In this document: piece by piece, positions 62,498 to 64,000 of the stretch
Layout of the letters: each line of letters begins with the position of its first letter
Numbering within the stretch: the stretch's first letter is position 1
Assembly (NCBI GenBank): GCA_003023745.1
Contig: PXYV01000013.1
Location: 1-64,000, forward strand
DNA length: 64,000 nt
Source: Sulfobacillus acidophilus
GTDB lineage: Bacteria; Bacillota; Sulfobacillia; Sulfobacillales; Sulfobacillaceae
Direction: 5' to 3'
Position numbers and translations under genes: made by a program
The notes under the pieces: generated by a model
The model's input: only the letters and a program-made list of their open reading frames with translations
What the model was told of the DNA's origin: nothing
The model's database searches: none

Positions 62498-64000
62498 TTG
62501 AGTGAAGAAGATAAATTTCGCCCAGTGGTCGGGATTGACTTAGGCACGACCAATAGTCTCTTGGCCATTATTCGCAATGGGGTGCCGGAAGTGGTGCCCA
62601 TTGATGGCCAAGTGCTCTTGCCCTCAGTGGTGCATCGAGCACCAGACGGCTCGATCTTGGTTGGTGAGGACGCTAAGGCTGCGCTGATTGCCATGCCCGA
62701 TCGTTCGGTGGCGTCGATCAAGCGTTTGATGGGAACGGACAAGCTCGTGCGGATGGCCGGGGAAGAATTCACGCCGGTTGAAATCTCCGCCATGATTTTG
62801 AAACGATTAAAGCAGGCGACGGACGAGGTGTATGGCGAGGGGCCGAAAGAAGCCGTGATCACCGTTCCAGCCTATTTCAATGATCGGCAAAGACGCGATA
62901 CGCAAGAGGCAGGTCGCATTGCCGGTTTCGTCGTTGAGCGCATTATCAATGAACCCACGGCCGCGGCCATGGCCTTTGGCTTGGAACATCGGGATGCCCA
63001 GGATAAGCTGGTGGTCTATGACTTGGGAGGCGGGACTTTTGATATCTCTGTCGTGCAGATGGAGGATGGCATTCTTGAAGTGATGGCGTCGGATGGCCAC
63101 CGGGCACTGGGGGGCAATGACTTTGATCAACTAATTGTGGATGCCTGGTGCCGGGAATTAGCGGAGGTATCGCAGTTTAATGCTAAGAAGAACCTCCATG
63201 CCTTAGCCCTTTTGCGCCGGGAAGCGGAACTGGCCAAAATGCAGCTATCGACTCAGGAGTCTGTCTTTGTAGAGATTCCGGTGGTGGCCTTGACCGGCAC
63301 CGGCACGCCGATTAGTTTCTCCACGACCTTAACCCGTCGTGCCTTTGACGCGATGATCGAGCCATTATTGAGAAAAACCATGGATATCACACGTGACACG
63401 CTAAAGGCGGCCGACTTAAAGCCCGAGCAGATTTCGAATGTTTTACTGGTAGGAGGGTCTACGCGCATTGTACGTGTGCGGCAAATGATTGAAGAGTTTT
63501 TTCAACGCGCGCCCCACACCGAGGTCGATCCGGATCGAGCTGTGGCCCTGGGGGCTGCCATACAAGCGGGCATCAAAAGCGGGGCGCTTGGCCAACAAGA
63601 CTTCATCGTGACGGATGTTGCGCCTTTTAGTATGGGGATTGCCGTGTTAAAGGAAAGCGCCCATGGGGGATGGGTACCCGGCGGTTTCGCGCCGATCATC
63701 GTCAAGAACACGACCGTGCCTACAACCCGGACACGGTCGTTCTACACGGTCGTGGACAACCAGGAGTCGATTGATGTCGAGGTATATCAAGGGGAAAAGG
63801 AGTGGGTGGCCCAAAATTTGCGCTTGGGTTCGGTCACCGTGAGCGGACTTGCGAGAAAGCCTGCGGGGCAGGAGTCGATTGACGTGACCTTTCGCTATAC
63901 GCTCAATGGCATGCTGGATGTGCAGGCGCGCGCCCCGTCCACGGGCGCGGTAGCTACATTGCGGCTTAACGACGCGCTCGACCGATCCAGCCAGGAACGC
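62498..64000 (+). CDS. Hsp70/DnaK-like chaperone (partial, runs off window end)
   Basis: TTG start at 62498, immediately after the GrpE-like stop, with GGGAGAAG upstream. 501 codons are visible, without a stop. ATPase motifs: VVGIDLGTTNSLLAI (phosphate 1), VITVPAYFNDRQRRDT, VYDLGGGTFDISVVQ (phosphate 2) and NVLLVGGSTRI (adenosine). A peptide-binding beta domain begins near FIVTDVAPFSMGI. The nucleotide domain lacks the longer insertion of proteobacterial DnaK and resembles Gram-positive forms. Paired with a divergent GrpE, it looks like a secondary Hsp70 system rather than the main dnaK operon (no HrcA, CIRCE or DnaJ is seen). Confidence 0.88.
   Translation, partial: MSEEDKFRPVVGIDLGTTNSLLAIIRNGVPEVVPIDGQVLLPSVVHRAPDGSILVGEDAKAALIAMPDRSVASIKRLMGTDKLVRMAGEEFTPVEISAMILKRLKQATDEVYGEGPKEAVITVPAYFNDRQRRDTQEAGRIAGFVVERIINEPTAAAMAFGLEHRDAQDKLVVYDLGGGTFDISVVQMEDGILEVMASDGHRALGGNDFDQLIVDAWCRELAEVSQFNAKKNLHALALLRREAELAKMQLSTQESVFVEIPVVALTGTGTPISFSTTLTRRAFDAMIEPLLRKTMDITRDTLKAADLKPEQISNVLLVGGSTRIVRVRQMIEEFFQRAPHTEVDPDRAVALGAAIQAGIKSGALGQQDFIVTDVAPFSMGIAVLKESAHGGWVPGGFAPIIVKNTTVPTTRTRSFYTVVDNQESIDVEVYQGEKEWVAQNLRLGSVTVSGLARKPAGQESIDVTFRYTLNGMLDVQARAPSTGAVATLRLNDALDRSSQER

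Overview
This window looks like part of the chromosome of a Gram-positive, Firmicutes-type bacterium. The reasons are strong GGAGG-type ribosome binding sites, frequent GTG/TTG starts, MsmX-style sugar importers without their own ATPase, and DeoR/LacI regulators. An acidophile such as Sulfobacillus is my best guess from overall character, but that is inference and not proven here.

Layout. (1) 1-6.3 kb: a degenerate element carrying three consecutive tyrosine recombinase genes (RIT, 'recombinase in trio', type). Its middle gene is split by a second, apparently intact RIT element on the opposite strand (1849-5319), flanked by a 6-bp direct repeat. (2) 6.6-21 kb: a surface and exopolysaccharide region. 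It holds a secreted glycosidase/TIG protein behind a c-di-GMP-I (GEMM) riboswitch, a GT-C-like membrane protein, a small membrane protein, a family 2 glycosyltransferase with an MshEN-like N-terminus, an MscS channel, a protein of two tandem repeats, an exosortase with a probable substrate, and a GGDEF/degenerate-EAL protein. A second probable exosortase substrate with the same tail lies at 25.5-26.2 kb. (3) 21.9-25.4 kb: a STAND-type ATPase and an MFS transporter. (4) 26.6-44.9 kb: a sugar island with two ROK kinases, a sorbitol-type dehydrogenase, a LacI regulator, two closely related iron alcohol dehydrogenases, a GH2 beta-mannosidase-like enzyme, a sugar ABC importer (binding protein frameshifted), a SIS isomerase, a clan A glycosidase and a GH38-like protein. 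(5) 45.2-45.9 kb: an intact EAL phosphodiesterase. (6) 46.9-56.5 kb: an Rbs-type ABC importer, two FGGY kinases, a DeoR regulator, a PfkB kinase and a DhnA-type aldolase, apparently one catabolic operon. (7) 56.7-64 kb: isocitrate dehydrogenase, a CxxCxGxG zinc-finger miniprotein, a winged-helix regulator, a secreted beta-propeller, and a GrpE-like/Hsp70-like pair that runs off the window end.

How it fits together. Region 2 contains a c-di-GMP cyclase, a c-di-GMP riboswitch and a glycosyltransferase with a possible c-di-GMP-binding domain, close to an exosortase and two proteins ending in the same GQLPEVP-type tail. I read it as a c-di-GMP-controlled cell-surface system. Regions 4 and 6 are two carbohydrate-use modules. 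The first suggests breakdown of mannose-containing glycosides. The second suggests import, double phosphorylation and aldol cleavage of a pentose-, ketose- or polyol-like substrate. The exact substrates cannot be read from the sequence.
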